Assembly (NCBI RefSeq): GCF_000495815.1
Contig: NZ_AWGE01000006.1
Coordinates: 1 to 64,000, forward strand
Direction: 5' to 3'
Origin: Asticcacaulis sp. AC466
GTDB taxonomy: Bacteria; Pseudomonadota; Alphaproteobacteria; Caulobacterales; Caulobacteraceae
Length of the DNA stretch: 64,000 nucleotides
A program made the translations under genes and the position numbers. This document shows, one piece after another, positions 1-8,604 of the stretch (the stretch's first letter is position 1; every line of letters begins with the position of its first letter). A model generated the notes under the pieces. It had not been told where the DNA came from. It did not search any database and was given only the letters and a program-made list of their open reading frames with translations.

Positions 1-187
1 CACATGGAAAAATTCGGATAACGGCGGATAGTGAAGTCGGCATGTATCGGTGAAAGTGTCTTCATGACAAGCCAATCTGGGGCATTTTTAACAGCGCTTG
101 CTCGCGTTGAAAAGATGCCCGACTTCCTTTCACTATAGAATCCACACTAACATCTTCGTTATTTTTACAATTATAGCGAGATAATGT

Positions 188-1768
188 ATGAGCCGTCTAA
201 AGGCCGAGCTTGCAAGAAAGAAGTTTCCCAAGCTCAAGGCAAACATAGGAGAAGTACTGTCGGCCGCAGACCCTGAATCTTTCTGTCAGCTTGTTTGGGC
301 AGTCTGGGGGTTACAACAGTCGGAACCGGTACGGCGGGCGGCAGAGATTATCTCGTACCCAGTTGAAGCTATGACAAACGCGATCGATAGTCGTTGGGCA
401 ATTCAACCATGGGAAATTGAAACACTGATGAATCTACATTTCGAGGCTGGTCGTGACCTGCGTCGGCGGCTTGATTCACATGATCAATTCGGCTTGATTG
501 GCGAATTGTGTAATCGCCTTCGCAAATTGGAAGACGTCGAGTCCGCAACGTATTTGGACGAAACCAGCGTACTTATGGAGCTGCATAGAATTGCTCATAG
601 GCAATTCAGTTGGCAGAGAGGATTTGTAAATAGAGCTGATTTTTATCGCTATTTTTATCTTTACGGGATCGGCAACTGTGCTGCTTTTTTTGATGATTAT
701 TATGGCCTATCGGTAGAGCAGTTCACGAAGGCGGGCTTTGCATTGCTGGCACTATTCAGCCAACGCCCATTGGCGACAAAACCGTTAGATTTTAGTGCTA
801 TTGGACTTAATAAAGCCACTGCTGAGCGCGCCGCATCGCTTATGACAATCTCGCACGCCGAAACTGGCGATGCGTTTCAGGCCTTGCTTAAAAACCTAGA
901 CGCTGAAATGCAGCCAATCGCGTATCGCCCGAGCCTTCTCAGGCGAAAGCCAATTATCGCGTATGGACGACATGGTACAAATCTCAGAGCACCATTGCCG
1001 CCTCTCATAATGCTTCGCGTTTCGGGAGGAATGTATTACGATTTGCAGCCAGGGGGTGGAGCTATTCGAGATGAGGTGGCGCGCCAGTTCGAAAACTATG
1101 TCCGCAGGTTTATTGCTACAGTAATGCCCCGCTTTAATGTCGAGGGAGAATATCGTTACAACCGACCGGGTTTAGGGACGCCTGTCGATTCCCCCGACGC
1201 AATAGTATTAGATAGAGGACGTGTCGCAGCCGTCATAGAATGTAAAGCAACGAAGCTGACATTTTCTGCCCAATATGCGGGCGATCCTGCGGTGGCCGCA
1301 AGCGATAAATATGACGAGCTGGCGAAAGGCGTGTTCCAGCTTTGGAGATTTTTCTCTCATTGTCGCAGAGGCCTGACGCGCCATCAAATTGATGATGCCA
1401 CACATGCTCTGCTTCTGACCGTGGACAGTTGGCTCTCCATGTCTCGCAACCTTCAAGTTCACGTGTTAGACCGGGCTAAAGTGAAGGCAAAGAACGAGCC
1501 GGGCATCGAATTGCAAGATCAAAAGCCGATAATATTCGCGTCAATTCAGTATTTTGAGAGAGTTCTTCTCCAGGCCGACGAGGACTTGTTTCTTGGCACA
1601 CTTGCCATTGCGAGAACTGAGAAATTTACAGGTTGGCTTTTGCCTGACATCAAAAAAGAGCTTAGAGACGATGTGGAAGAAAAGCCTTACCCCTTTGATC
1701 CAGGCGAGATAATTCCATGGTGGGACGAACTTAACGTCGAAAGCAGACGTGCCCAAAAAGGGGTATGA
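188..1768 (+). CDS. Predicted PD-(D/E)XK nuclease-fold protein, function unknown
   Basis: A 526-residue protein whose family I do not recognise. In its second half D337 is followed 14 residues later by E351-C352-K353, set in hydrophobic strands (AIVLD, VAAVIECKA). This is the D-x(n)-ExK arrangement of the PD-(D/E)XK nuclease fold found in restriction, repair and defence proteins. The first 300 residues look helical with no motif I can name. There is no signal peptide or obvious membrane segment, so it should be cytoplasmic. The gene stands alone, points away from the glycan locus, and is visibly richer in A/T at third positions than the genes after it, which suggests horizontal acquisition. 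The start lacks a strong ribosome binding site. A defence or restriction role is inference only; no methyltransferase or helicase partner is visible. Confidence 0.6.
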   Translation: MSRLKAELARKKFPKLKANIGEVLSAADPESFCQLVWAVWGLQQSEPVRRAAEIISYPVEAMTNAIDSRWAIQPWEIETLMNLHFEAGRDLRRRLDSHDQFGLIGELCNRLRKLEDVESATYLDETSVLMELHRIAHRQFSWQRGFVNRADFYRYFYLYGIGNCAAFFDDYYGLSVEQFTKAGFALLALFSQRPLATKPLDFSAIGLNKATAERAASLMTISHAETGDAFQALLKNLDAEMQPIAYRPSLLRRKPIIAYGRHGTNLRAPLPPLIMLRVSGGMYYDLQPGGGAIRDEVARQFENYVRRFIATVMPRFNVEGEYRYNRPGLGTPVDSPDAIVLDRGRVAAVIECKATKLTFSAQYAGDPAVAASDKYDELAKGVFQLWRFFSHCRRGLTRHQIDDATHALLLTVDSWLSMSRNLQVHVLDRAKVKAKNEPGIELQDQKPIIFASIQYFERVLLQADEDLFLGTLAIARTEKFTGWLLPDIKKELRDDVEEKPYPFDPGEIIPWWDELNVESRRAQKGV

Positions 1769-2100
1769 TGCGGTTTTGGAGCGTGATGCAAGCGTAGTGC
1801 AAGATTAAAGCAATGGCTCCATACCATTCGCAAAGCCTTGTCTGCACGTCGTTTAGAGAACTCGTCACTCCGTAATATTGTTTTTCATGTGCAAGTTTGT
1901 TGGCTTCGTGTTTTCCGCCGTCCACACATGGTATAAGGTGTGGTCTTTGCGCGGGGTCGAAAATGATGGCGACGGCATTTGGGGCGTAGGCCAGTCTATA
2001 TTGTGGCCGTTTGTGCGCGGCTTTGATTTTGCTCAGGCGCGCCGCGATACTGCACGGTGATCTATTCCTGAGAGATCGGTCTAGGCGCTCAGCGATGGCC
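1769..2100. other. Intergenic region, no supported gene
   Basis: About 330 bases between two convergent genes. A 129-codon minus-strand frame and a 60-codon plus-strand frame overlap here, but neither has a recognisable motif or a good ribosome binding site. I see no tRNA, terminator with a clear T tract, or mobile-element end. Confidence 0.5.
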
Positions 2101-3627
2101 CTAAATTGGACTGGCTGCACAATATCGCGCGATGAAGTCTTCGTGCCTCGGCATCAGCGCCACGTTTGATGCCACTACCTTTTCCACGTGATCGACGAGA
2201 GCCTGCATGTCTTCGTTTTTGACCCAATCTACAGCCGGGTGGTAGCTGCGCGGCATGATTCCCTGGCCCAACATCACCTGTACCCAGCTGGTTAAGCCAA
2301 ACAATTCAGTGCCTTCGCGGAAGAACTGACCATTGGCGGCAAACAAATCGATATAGGATTTCACCGAATCCGGGACACGCATGGTTCGCACATAGTTCCA
2401 GAATTCGGAATCACTGCGCTCGGTGGCGTAATAATGCAGGATGATAAAGTCTCTGATCCGCTCGTACTCAAACTGCATTTGCGCATTATAGACGTCTTGC
2501 AGCACCGGTTCAAAATCCGATTGAGGGAACAAGCTCACCAAGCGCGATATGCCCGATTGGATAAGGAAAATGGCGGTTGATTCCAGCGGTTCGATAAACC
2601 CTCCGGCCAGGCCAATCGCGACGACATTCTTATCCCAGAGTTTTCGCCGCTTGCCGGTCGTAAAACGTATGGCTTTCGGATCGGAAAGCGCCCGGCCATC
2701 CAGCGAGTTGAGCAACAGATCCGCGGCTTCGGAATCGCTGGTGAACTGGCTGCTATAGACATATCCATTCCCGGTGCGATGCTGTAGCGGGATACGCCAT
2801 TGCCACCCCGCCGAACGCGCTGTGGACCGCGTGTAAGGGGTTGGCGGCCCAACCTTCTCACACGGCACGGCCAGGGCCCGGTCACAAGGCAGCCAATGCG
2901 TCCAGTCCTCAAAACCGGCATGCAGCGTGTCTTCAATCAACAAAGCGCGGAAGCCGGTACAATCGATAAACAGGTCGGCCGTAATCGTCGCCCCGTTTTC
3001 AAGCGTTACGCTTTCAACAAAGCCGCTCTCCTTATTCTGATTGACAGCAACGACCTTACCTTCTGTACGCACGACGCCTTGCGCCTCTGCGCGTGTGCGT
3101 AAAAAGCGGGCGTAAAGGGTCGCGTCGAAATGGTAGGCGTAGGCGATCTCAGCCAGTGGAGAGTTCGCGGGGGCGTCGCGCGGCGGCGCCATGAACTTGC
3201 CCATAGGCGCGGCCACGGTATTGAGTGAGTATTGGCTAATTTCCTTTGCCTTGCGGGCGAAACGGGCCTTCAACCAGTATTGGTGGAAAGGCATTAAGCC
3301 CAGGTCACGGCCGATTGTGCCGAATCCGTGTATATAGGAATCGCCAATCTTGCCCCAGTCGTTGAACTGGATACCCAGTTTGAAGGTCCCCTTGGTTTCT
3401 CTGACAAACTCCGCTTCATTAATCCCCAACAAGCGGTTGAAGGCTGAAATGTGTGGTACGGTCGCCTCACCCACCCCGATCAGGCCAATCTCTTCAGATT
3501 CAACCAATTGAACCAGGATGTCCGTGCCGAATGATTTGGAGATAGCCGCAGCGCTCATCCACCCTGCCGTTCCACCACCGATAACCGCGACGGTTTTTAT
3601 GGGGCGTTTGGCCTGTTGCAAAGTCAT
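2101..3627 (-). CDS. Flavin-dependent tryptophan halogenase-family protein
   Basis: A 508-residue FAD-dependent halogenase homologue. The N-terminus carries the GxGxxG flavin-binding loop (VIGGGTAGW, residues 15-23). The halogenase signature WxWxIP is present as WQWRIP at 275-280. The lysine that forms the lysine-chloramine in characterised enzymes has a counterpart at K83 (TFKLGIQF), and the catalytic glutamate block FIEPLEST lies at 344-351. So the chemistry looks intact. In the family, FADH2, oxygen and halide generate hypohalous acid that halogenates tryptophan or other electron-rich substrates; a partner flavin reductase is not in the window. It lies downstream of and co-directional with a TonB-dependent receptor, a pairing common in Caulobacterales, sphingomonads and xanthomonads, where the substrate is unknown. 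Family membership is firm; halogenation of tryptophan is not implied. Confidence 0.9.
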   Translation of the reverse strand: MTLQQAKRPIKTVAVIGGGTAGWMSAAAISKSFGTDILVQLVESEEIGLIGVGEATVPHISAFNRLLGINEAEFVRETKGTFKLGIQFNDWGKIGDSYIHGFGTIGRDLGLMPFHQYWLKARFARKAKEISQYSLNTVAAPMGKFMAPPRDAPANSPLAEIAYAYHFDATLYARFLRTRAEAQGVVRTEGKVVAVNQNKESGFVESVTLENGATITADLFIDCTGFRALLIEDTLHAGFEDWTHWLPCDRALAVPCEKVGPPTPYTRSTARSAGWQWRIPLQHRTGNGYVYSSQFTSDSEAADLLLNSLDGRALSDPKAIRFTTGKRRKLWDKNVVAIGLAGGFIEPLESTAIFLIQSGISRLVSLFPQSDFEPVLQDVYNAQMQFEYERIRDFIILHYYATERSDSEFWNYVRTMRVPDSVKSYIDLFAANGQFFREGTELFGLTSWVQVMLGQGIMPRSYHPAVDWVKNEDMQALVDHVEKVVASNVALMPRHEDFIARYCAASPI

Positions 3628-3803
3628 TGGATGTCCAGCGAAGGAAGAGGAAATAAAGGCTCAGCGCTCAGGCCGAGTTTAAAAACTATTCGACGGATAA
3701 TAGTGGGAAAAATCGTGCTGCGCCAGCATGGCACGTAAATGCAAATTGGCTGGAGTTCAGCGGAATATAGCTCAACTGACTAGAGCAAGTCTGGCAGTGG
3801 TTA

Positions 3804-3838
3804 GGTTCCGGCATTCGCGCGGTGCAAATGCCGGAACC
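3804..3838 (-). terminator. Hairpin downstream of TonB receptor gene
   Basis: A perfect 12-bp inverted repeat (GGTTCCGGCATT and its complement, 11-base loop) sits about 10 bases past the stop of the minus-strand receptor gene. No T run follows on the minus strand, so it may stabilise the 3' end or terminate weakly, reducing read-through into the halogenase gene. Confidence 0.55.
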
Positions 3839-3847
3839 CATTCCGCA

Positions 3848-6800
3848 TTAGAACTTAGCGCCGGTCGAGAGTCTGACCGTAAAGGGCGATCCTACGATGG
3901 GGCCGTTTTTGGTGTAAACAGGCTTCTCGCCGAAGTTCGGGAAGTAGACCGAGTTCGGATCGTAGTTGACCCAGTTGAACAGGTTCAGGACATCCGCCCG
4001 CACATAACCGTCAACGCCGCTGGGCAGCTTGAAGTTCTTTGAGATCTGCAGGTCGATCTCCTTGTAGCCGATGGTATCCTTCGGTCGTTCGCTAACGATC
4101 GTCTGAACGCTGCCGCCATAGCTGTTACAGACGGAGACATTAGGTGTCTGGCAGCCGTAAATCTGCATAGCCGATGTAGGCGTTGCCACTGACAGCTTGG
4201 CCGCCATCGACATGTCCCAAGGCAGATCGCGGGAGTAGGTCATGACCAGGCGGTGTTTTGGCACTGCCGTGGACTGCAGAAGCGGATAGTCGCTGATATT
4301 CGGGTAGTCGAACAGATATTGGTTGTTACCCACCGAATACGGGTTGATGCCGGCGACATTGTTCTGCTTGGCGTCAGAGTAGGTGTAGGAGACGGTCATG
4401 CTCCAACCCGATTCCTTGGTGTAAGGCTTTTGCGCCGCCAGACCGAGCTGGAGGTTTTCATCCTTACCGCCGTTATCCCACAGAATAAGCCCGCCAACAC
4501 CCGGGACGCCTTGGGCGCCCCATTGACTGCCGTTCTGGAAGTAAGACCCGTCCGCGTAGCGATTACCCAAACGTCCGATAATCGAGTCGTAGCTGGTGAT
4601 ATAGGACAGGGTGGCCTGCGTGTTCCATTCCCCGAGCGTGTTGCGAATCCCAAGGCTGTACTGGTCTGAATACGGCGTCCTGATGTCGTTATTCAGCAAA
4701 TCCACTTCGTGCGAGGAGGCATCGGTCTGAAGTGTTGAAAGCCCTGCCGGCGTCAGATAGGACGCGTCCCAGGCATAGCAGTGATGGGCCGGATTGACAT
4801 CTGCCGCCGTAAAGCAGGCGCCAAACGCATCCTGGTTTATGGGAGACGGGAAGTAGATCTGCGGGTTATTGTTCAGGGCGACCTTGGTGGTTTCCAGGGC
4901 CAGGGTTCTGAAGAGATTGCGGTTATAAGAGCGGGCGTAACCGCCGAAGAGCACACGTCTGCCGTCACCAGTCAGATCATAAGAGAAGCCCAGTCGCGGC
5001 GCGAAATTATTCGGCGCCTTCCGGTTGGACCCCGTGCTGATATAGTTGTCCAGGTTGATGCCGGGAGCTCCGGGTTTGTTTGAAATCTGCAAAGCCAGAA
5101 CTTGTTTATAGGTCAGAGTCGTGCCGGGATACAGGCTGTTAATCCCTGCCACAACGTCGGACGGCGTGACATAGTTCAGGTAGGCCGGCACCTCTTCGTG
5201 ATCCCAGCGCAGGCCGAGATTGATTTCCAAGCGATCATTCACCTGCCAGTCGTCTTGAATATAGGCGCTGAATTGCTTGTCGGTGGTGCTCACGCTTGTG
5301 TTGGTATAACCCGGCACAATGTTTGGATATTGAACCAGATAGGGCGTTGCGGAAACGCCGCTCGCCGTGACAGCATAGTAATAGGTCGCATTGGACTTGT
5401 CAGAGCTGCCGTCCTGCGTGAACAGATCGATGCTGCCGTAGCTGACGCCTATTTTGAGGGTGTGATTGCCGTATGCCTCTAAATTGGCAAAGGTGAGGTC
5501 GTCCTGGAGGGTAAAGCCCTTCTGCGAGCTCACCGCACCAACACCTGAGCCCGGACCACCGACATTGATCAATCCGACAGAGCCAGCCGTAGGGTTGCTC
5601 ACGCTCGACGCGTTTGGATAATATGTATAGGCAAACTGCGGGGAGCCTGTTGTCGTCGACGTCGACGCATTGGTGTCCTGATAAGACAGGCGCAGTTCAT
5701 TTACCCAGGCGTCGGTGCTATGCTGCCACCGGATGTCCGAACGCTTGACATTATTGGTGTAAGGCGCCTCGGTCGATTTCGCGTTCTGGCCGGTGCCGCC
5801 GGTAAACATGTCTTCGAGACGATAGTTGAGGCTTGCCTCAATTCTGTCGTTCGGACTGGGCTCAAAGTCGATTTTCCCGAAATAGAGATCTTCCGTGAAC
5901 GGATTGGTCAAGGGGCCATATTGGCTCGCGACGTTTGCGGGCAGCAAGGCCTGGGCTTGCGACAGCGATACACCTGCGCCGGGATAGACGTCACTCTGGT
6001 TCGACAAATCCTTGTGTTCCCACGTGACGAAGAAGTGCATACGGTCCTTGATGATAGGGCCGCTGAAGGCGAGACCATATTCCTTGCTGGGCGCCTTGCC
6101 CTTCTCGGTGCCAGACGCCTTTTCAGACGGGTACTTGGCACGCAAATTCTCGTCGGTATAGGTGCCGAAAATCTCGCCGTGGAACTTGTTGCCACCTGAT
6201 TTGGTCTGCGCAATGATGATGGCGCTGGCAGCATCGCCATATTCGGCGCTGTAGTTGGAGGTAACAACCTTGTATTCGCCGATGGCGAGCTGAGGGAAGG
6301 GGTTGCCCGGATCGCCCGAACCGTTAACACCCGCGCTGCCGGCAAAGCCGGAACCGCCCTGGACGAAGTCCTTCTGCGAGACGCCATCGATATAGACGTT
6401 GACCGCAGAAGCCAACTGGGCGCCGCCACGCAGTGAGGTATTGTGGGTGCTGCCGCCGTCCACGTTAAATTGCACGCCCGGAACGGTATCGGCAAATTCC
6501 ATGAAGTTACGCGTTGCCTGCGGCAAGGCCTGGATATCGTGCAGGGATACGAACTGATTGACTTGCGACGAACGAATTTCAACGGACGGCCTGCGGCCGG
6601 TGACTACCACCGTCGTGGTGCCGGTGCTTCCTGCCTTATCCGCACCAAAGTCATAAACCGCAACAGAGGCTACGGCCACCGAGACGTCGGCCGCTTCCTT
6701 ATCGCCAGCCGTCACGTGATAATTGCCCGAGGGCAGGCCGGCAATGACATAGGTGCCATCGGCGCTGGCCTTGGCTTGGCGCACGGCGCCCGAATTAACG

Positions 6801-6970
6801 TCTGTGGCCACAACCGTCACGCCAGCCGGCGCCGTTCCGCGCAAAGTGGATCCAGCCGTTTGTGCCCAACCTGCGGTCGGCGCACTTAACGCGGCTGCAA
6901 TCGCGAGCACCGCCAACGAACTACCTAATCTGGTCAGACTGGACGTCGTCCTTTTGCTGGTCTTTCTCAT
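3848..6970 (-). CDS. TonB-dependent receptor with N-terminal carboxypeptidase-regulatory-like domain (Oar-like)
   Basis: A 1040-residue outer-membrane receptor. A signal peptide of about 36 residues (basic start, hydrophobic core, ending GWAQ) is followed by a small beta-sandwich of carboxypeptidase regulatory type at about 38-110 (motif GTYVIAGLPSGNYHV). A linker with VVVTGRRP resembles a TonB box; then come a plug domain (TRNFMEFADTVPGVQF, IDGVSQKDF) and a long beta-barrel ending in phenylalanine, as outer-membrane barrels do. Such receptors import bulky ligands using TonB-ExbBD energy. The start has an AGGAGG-type ribosome binding site. Its position beside LacI, a second receptor and glycosidases suggests that it takes up oligosaccharides. 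The halogenase gene follows 220 bases downstream. Confidence 0.92.
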   Translation of the reverse strand: MRKTSKRTTSSLTRLGSSLAVLAIAAALSAPTAGWAQTAGSTLRGTAPAGVTVVATDVNSGAVRQAKASADGTYVIAGLPSGNYHVTAGDKEAADVSVAVASVAVYDFGADKAGSTGTTTVVVTGRRPSVEIRSSQVNQFVSLHDIQALPQATRNFMEFADTVPGVQFNVDGGSTHNTSLRGGAQLASAVNVYIDGVSQKDFVQGGSGFAGSAGVNGSGDPGNPFPQLAIGEYKVVTSNYSAEYGDAASAIIIAQTKSGGNKFHGEIFGTYTDENLRAKYPSEKASGTEKGKAPSKEYGLAFSGPIIKDRMHFFVTWEHKDLSNQSDVYPGAGVSLSQAQALLPANVASQYGPLTNPFTEDLYFGKIDFEPSPNDRIEASLNYRLEDMFTGGTGQNAKSTEAPYTNNVKRSDIRWQHSTDAWVNELRLSYQDTNASTSTTTGSPQFAYTYYPNASSVSNPTAGSVGLINVGGPGSGVGAVSSQKGFTLQDDLTFANLEAYGNHTLKIGVSYGSIDLFTQDGSSDKSNATYYYAVTASGVSATPYLVQYPNIVPGYTNTSVSTTDKQFSAYIQDDWQVNDRLEINLGLRWDHEEVPAYLNYVTPSDVVAGINSLYPGTTLTYKQVLALQISNKPGAPGINLDNYISTGSNRKAPNNFAPRLGFSYDLTGDGRRVLFGGYARSYNRNLFRTLALETTKVALNNNPQIYFPSPINQDAFGACFTAADVNPAHHCYAWDASYLTPAGLSTLQTDASSHEVDLLNNDIRTPYSDQYSLGIRNTLGEWNTQATLSYITSYDSIIGRLGNRYADGSYFQNGSQWGAQGVPGVGGLILWDNGGKDENLQLGLAAQKPYTKESGWSMTVSYTYSDAKQNNVAGINPYSVGNNQYLFDYPNISDYPLLQSTAVPKHRLVMTYSRDLPWDMSMAAKLSVATPTSAMQIYGCQTPNVSVCNSYGGSVQTIVSERPKDTIGYKEIDLQISKNFKLPSGVDGYVRADVLNLFNWVNYDPNSVYFPNFGEKPVYTKNGPIVGSPFTVRLSTGAKF

Positions 6971-7170
6971 CGTGTTCCACTTCCTCCTGCTTGTGTAATC
7001 TTTTTAAGTTTCGCGTCCTTGGCGGGAGCGCGAATTAAGGTGCCTGCGCGTTTAAGTCTGCCAGGTCATGCCACACAGCGGCGCCCCACAGCGCTAACCG
7101 TGGAGTTTGTGCGTGTCTGGCATGCGCATTGAGGGCAAGGCTATCACCAATCATCGCGAAGGCAATGCAC

Positions 7171-7182
7171 ATTTGCGCAAAT
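7171..7182. promoter_or_regulatory. Palindrome ATTTGCGCAAAT, candidate LacI-family operator
   Basis: A perfect 12-bp palindrome about 200 bases upstream of the TonB receptor start. Its TTTGCGCAAA core shares the TTTGC half-site with the palindrome at 7361-7375. LacI/GalR regulators typically bind such CG-centred palindromes. Assignment to the adjacent regulator is inference. Confidence 0.4.
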
Positions 7183-7360
7183 AGCGCTGCAACTTTGCGC
7201 CCTGTTGTAATTTTGAGACAATATTATTCTTGCAGTAGTGCGAATGAAATCAATCAATGGGAATTGAAAATTTTAATTAATATTTTGTTTTTTAACGGTT
7301 ATTGATTTTTGGCATTCCCGGCCGCGCAAGAGTCACGTCATTCACGGCGCTTGATTTGTG

Positions 7361-7375
7361 ATGCAAAGTTTGCAT
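7361..7375. promoter_or_regulatory. Palindrome ATGCAAAGTTTGCAT, candidate LacI-family operator
   Basis: A perfect inverted repeat with one central base, 50 bases before the lacI-type start codon. The GCAAA/TTTGC arms resemble operators of the LacI/PurR/GalR group. The position fits autoregulation. Confidence 0.5.
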
Positions 7376-7424
7376 AACCTGTATGTAATTTGCGGAGAGC
7401 CGCCGCGCAAGGTAAATAGACTGC

Positions 7425-8432
7425 ATGCAAAAAGAAGCCGCGCCACCCGTGACGCTACAACAGATTGCCCTTCAGGCGGGCGTGTCCGTTTCCACTGTAT
7501 CCCGCGCATTGGCCCGCCATCCCGCGATCAGTGAGGAGACGCGCGAACTCGTTCTCAGGCTGGCAAAGGAGAGCAATTACGACATCAAGCGCCGCCAGGG
7601 AATCGACCATAGTCAGATTATCGTGGTGATGGCGGTGCCCGCCATCAGCACGCAGATGGCTGAGCCATTTCAGTTACGCCTGCTGGGCGGCATTGGAAGT
7701 GCCATGCGTGAGCGTCATATCGATTTTTCAATCTCTCATCGCGTGCCAAGGGACGCCGATGGCCTGGCCGAGTTGATGAGCGCTCATCCGACGGGCGGTT
7801 TTATTTTTCTTGGCCAGAGCCAGTATCACGAGGCCTTGAACAAGTTCAACAAGCAGGGAAGAGCGCTTGCTGTCTGGGGAGCGCAGCTTGAGGATCAGAA
7901 TTATTGCTCGGTCGGAACAGATAATTTCTTCGGCGGGCAAAGGGCCACGAGCCATTTGTTGAGATTGGGCCGGCGGCGGATCGCTTTCCTCGGAGCGTGT
8001 GATGTGGCTGAAATTGAGCAGCGTCTGGCCGGTTACAAATCCGCACTGGCAAACCATGGCGTTGAAATGGATGCGTCCCTCATACAACACACGAAGCTGG
8101 TCTATGACTCAGGTTTTGAAGCCGTGAACGATCTTTTGGATCGCGGGGTGAAATTTGATGGTATTGTGTCTGCTTCGGATATGCTGGCCATTGGTGCGAT
8201 GCGCGCCTTATCCATGCATGGCATCGTCGTGCCTGACGATGTTTCCGTCGTCGGGTATGATGACATAGATGTTGCCAGTTTTTCGAGCCCGGCGCTCACA
8301 ACTATTCGTCAGGACGTCCTGAAGGCGGGCCACCTGCTTGTGACGAAGGCCATGCGCCAGCTCGCGGGGCATAATTCGCCATCCGAAAGGCTGCAGACCG
8401 AACTCATCGTCCGAGGCTCCTGCGGGGGCTGA
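7425..8432 (+). CDS. LacI-family transcriptional regulator
   Basis: A 335-residue regulator. Residues about 8-55 form the LacI helix-turn-helix and hinge helix (TLQQIALQAGVSVSTVSRAL). The rest is a periplasmic-binding-protein-like sugar-sensing domain of the Peripla_BP_3 type, with the typical C-terminal block DDVSVVGYDDIDVASF followed by LTTIRQD. It is divergent from the TonB receptor gene and convergent with the second receptor. Members of this family repress carbohydrate genes until a sugar ligand is bound, so it probably controls one or both receptors through the palindromes upstream. The ligand cannot be told from sequence. Confidence 0.92.
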   Translation: MQKEAAPPVTLQQIALQAGVSVSTVSRALARHPAISEETRELVLRLAKESNYDIKRRQGIDHSQIIVVMAVPAISTQMAEPFQLRLLGGIGSAMRERHIDFSISHRVPRDADGLAELMSAHPTGGFIFLGQSQYHEALNKFNKQGRALAVWGAQLEDQNYCSVGTDNFFGGQRATSHLLRLGRRRIAFLGACDVAEIEQRLAGYKSALANHGVEMDASLIQHTKLVYDSGFEAVNDLLDRGVKFDGIVSASDMLAIGAMRALSMHGIVVPDDVSVVGYDDIDVASFSSPALTTIRQDVLKAGHLLVTKAMRQLAGHNSPSERLQTELIVRGSCGG

Positions 8433-8540
8433 GGCCGTTTGGATGTGAGCGCGTGTGCGCCCTGTGACGTCTACGCGCTTGGCGACCATGGCGCAAACAC
8501 TGCCACGTAAGACTGACTACCTAAAGACCGGCCACCTAAA

Positions 8541-8578
8541 GAGAAGAAGGGCGCGCCCGAATGGACACGCCCCTCTCA
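8541..8578 (-). terminator. Probable terminator of the second TonB receptor gene
   Basis: Read on the minus strand, an 8-bp GC-rich stem (GAGGGGCG with CGCCCTTC, one G-T pair) is followed by a pyrimidine tract TTCTCTTT. It begins about 27 bases past the receptor stop codon. Confidence 0.45.
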
Positions 8579-8604
8579 CATGTCAGCCAGTCCCTGACCT
8601 GCGA

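Larger units (their letters stand above)
6971..7424. promoter_or_regulatory. Divergent control region between TonB receptor and lacI-type gene
   Basis: About 450 bases of AT-rich DNA carrying promoters for the receptor (minus) and the regulator (plus). It contains two short perfect palindromes listed separately and a TTAA-rich stretch at about 7275-7300. I could not assign -35 and -10 boxes with confidence. Confidence 0.6.

Noticed and set aside
1731-2120. 129-codon minus-strand frame between the nuclease-like and halogenase genes
   Set aside because: It overlaps both gene ends and has no recognisable domain or ribosome binding site. It could be a decayed fragment, but nothing supports that strongly enough to list it.
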